From an uncultured Christensenellaceae bacterium (GTDB lineage Bacteria; Bacillota; Clostridia; Christensenellales; UBA1242): DNA of 49,286 nt. A model generated the notes under the pieces. That model was not told where the DNA came from, ran no database searches, and saw only the letters and a list, made by a program, of their open reading frames with translations. The translations under genes and the position numbers were made by a program. The stretch spans positions 1 to 49,286 of the forward strand of contig CAJULT010000009.1 in assembly GCA_910587225.1 (NCBI GenBank). Direction: 5' to 3'. Below are positions 49,201-49,286 of the stretch, piece by piece (within the stretch, counting starts at the first letter, position 1; every line of letters begins with the position of its first letter).

Positions 49201-49286
49201 GAGTACCCCATGTGCCTGACTTTAAAAGACGTTGATAGTTCATAGCGTCTGTAAACCAGCCAGTTGGCTGAGCGAAAGTATATCCG
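46205..49286 (-). CDS. Surface M60 (enhancin/mucinase-type) peptidase with PA14 and discoidin-like modules, 5' end outside window
   Basis: At least 1026 residues; the frame runs open through the right edge. The gluzincin motif HEIGH lies in WGTLHEIGHNHAS, and GEVRNN follows as the M60 third-ligand Glu site. Then comes a bacterial Ig-like region, a PA14-like module (TFHLKRDDGVKFYFGKSF), an acidic EF-hand-like stretch (DENGNYLGEDGKPLPKDEDG), a discoidin/F5-8C-like module (FKVTTRNHANSYIESFELYF) and a jelly-roll-like module. A membrane helix about 160 residues before the end is followed by a basic cytosolic tail of K/A/T/P repeats (KPQPKTEVK). Probably attacks mucin-type glycoproteins from the cell surface. 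No LPxTG. Confidence 0.88.
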   Translation of the reverse strand, partial: GYTFAQPTGWFTDAMNYQRLLKSGTWGTLHEIGHNHASAYGTPWGFGSGKEGEVRNNALTQLSYIQFLDTGTSVRNKSAGVEHGEYSTPYNALLQAINVPNVDDFNNGAYDYFRCLGMYANIMHSFGADKFYELLYTYKLKSSYSSYSDATLAKRADFAYRCAITYGMNFIDYFNKLYHANITDAMFDEDQLILMKSLPNYQPVASFYAGGIDGVKTAGDYIVTFGEDLTFDLMGTTISSLDTKEEKGFTVISVDQPRHGSIRKQGTKWVYSFNKSYAGATDQFTFTVKLKDGVIHRLTIYLRINYNNNARLTTYQLFDSLSGGINDKTWPTVMEKLVSLPYTTQNNANSYISNYQTPGGKWEVRSLEFYWKAPKTGEVTFHLKRDDGVKFYFGKSFADLEEQSCYSHDSGVWTDEGENEKKYSVVQDKYYAIKLLNVNTGGSGSASIGYRYPEEAITSIPTSQMYHPQFPLGQKVETYVLQPNYMVSKKDNIKLSNAGTDKTMWEVLKAPEIIEGGVAINEEGEAVKDKRGHYKVTTLDVIQVDENGNYLGEDGKPLPKDEDGNPIGTPAREEHDVVTDYWDYLIDGETGTNLHTAYQGSGYTPLSEANPHEFIIDTKKVQPINFFKVTTRNHANSYIESFELYFASTKTAEGFDWELITTGDRTNYVGNSITLKFDAHKARYIKLVVKKASGKTFTVLSEIDAGIDSPTQKLVSLSSSKLFTTSGWKSTTQIESEPNGYLMAQSANQAAVVKFKGTSVALYARTDVDCGKIRVIVDGDASEIDLHSESRHSRQLVYYVDNLEDKEHTMEIITMGSQKVVLNAVGLPYSGSLLNAPNIYLEKALTISLVVFVLLFAAITAFTLCLLFIPKFRKFMGNNKAINLLDKKLEESKAKRKEKKAAKAKSQPKADKAAKTDAKAKTDTKTKADNKAKATAKTDTNKTVKTEKPKVEPKAQAKPQPKTEVKVQAKPQPKTEVKSKQSNVQSKTTVKVADKKTTATRPVEKKPQAATSKKPDASKKTAVKKK

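Overview
The window is a low-GC, gene-dense bacterial chromosome segment. T-box regulation, TTGACA/TATAAT promoters, AGGAGG ribosome binding sites, MazF, YlxM-Ffh and an intracellular subtilase all point to Bacillota, most likely an uncultured Clostridia-like lineage. The M60 mucin-type peptidase with carbohydrate-binding-like modules at the right edge would fit a gut or mucosal habitat; that is inference. Nearly all of the sequence is housekeeping genes. There is no prophage, insertion sequence transposase, CRISPR array, rRNA or plasmid module.

Layout. 1-5.5 kb: start of greA (cut by the edge), a DUF378 membrane protein, rlmH behind two CPBP membrane proteases, tadA, a SHOCT membrane protein and an SDR oxidoreductase. 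5.5-9.8 kb: a palindromic element at the 3' end of asnS, then an archaeal-type aspS-asnS operon with an Asp-type T-box leader and a divergent aspartokinase. 9.9-20 kb: groESL, a SPOR-like protein, a two-OB-fold SSB, a PdaB-like deacetylase, a type IIA topoisomerase pair (most like parE-parC) and murG. 20-23.1 kb: an intracellular subtilase, small unknown proteins, a degenerate ABC ATPase and a lipoprotein. 23.2-30.7 kb: one long minus-strand translation/secretion cluster, lepA-hemW-ylxM-ffh-rpsP-khpA-rimM-trmD-rbgA-yraN. 30.8-36.4 kb: GDPD, rsmD, a small ribbon-helix-helix protein, a tRNA-Lys locus with broken and inverted tRNA pieces around it, an MBL hydrolase, tRNA-Trp, mazF with an unusual partner, acpS-recX-yigZ, and a divergent pair of HTH regulators. 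36.4-46.1 kb: tyrS, an iron-sulfur scaffold-like protein with a GGGtGRT protein, ung, an acidic membrane coiled-coil protein, ssrA-smpB-rnr-secG (trans-translation, RNA decay and secretion), tRNA-Thr with a structured leader, and an EFR1 ferredoxin. 46.2 kb to the edge: a large M60 peptidase whose N-terminus is cut.

The least ordinary DNA is around the tRNA genes. Upstream of tRNA-Lys lies a tRNA-like copy whose anticodon loop is replaced by 53 nt. Two inverted fragments, one on each side of the intact tRNA, together are complementary to a continuous stretch of its 3' half, and the tRNA end plus its terminator is repeated 156 bp further on. tRNA-Thr has a leader with a hairpin enclosing a ribosome binding site and a 7-codon ORF, followed by nine C residues. 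Other points of interest are the palindromic element that seems to supply the end of asnS, the orphan ABC ATPase lacking key catalytic residues, the MazF partner that resembles no antitoxin I recognise, and the function-unknown GGGtGRT pair.
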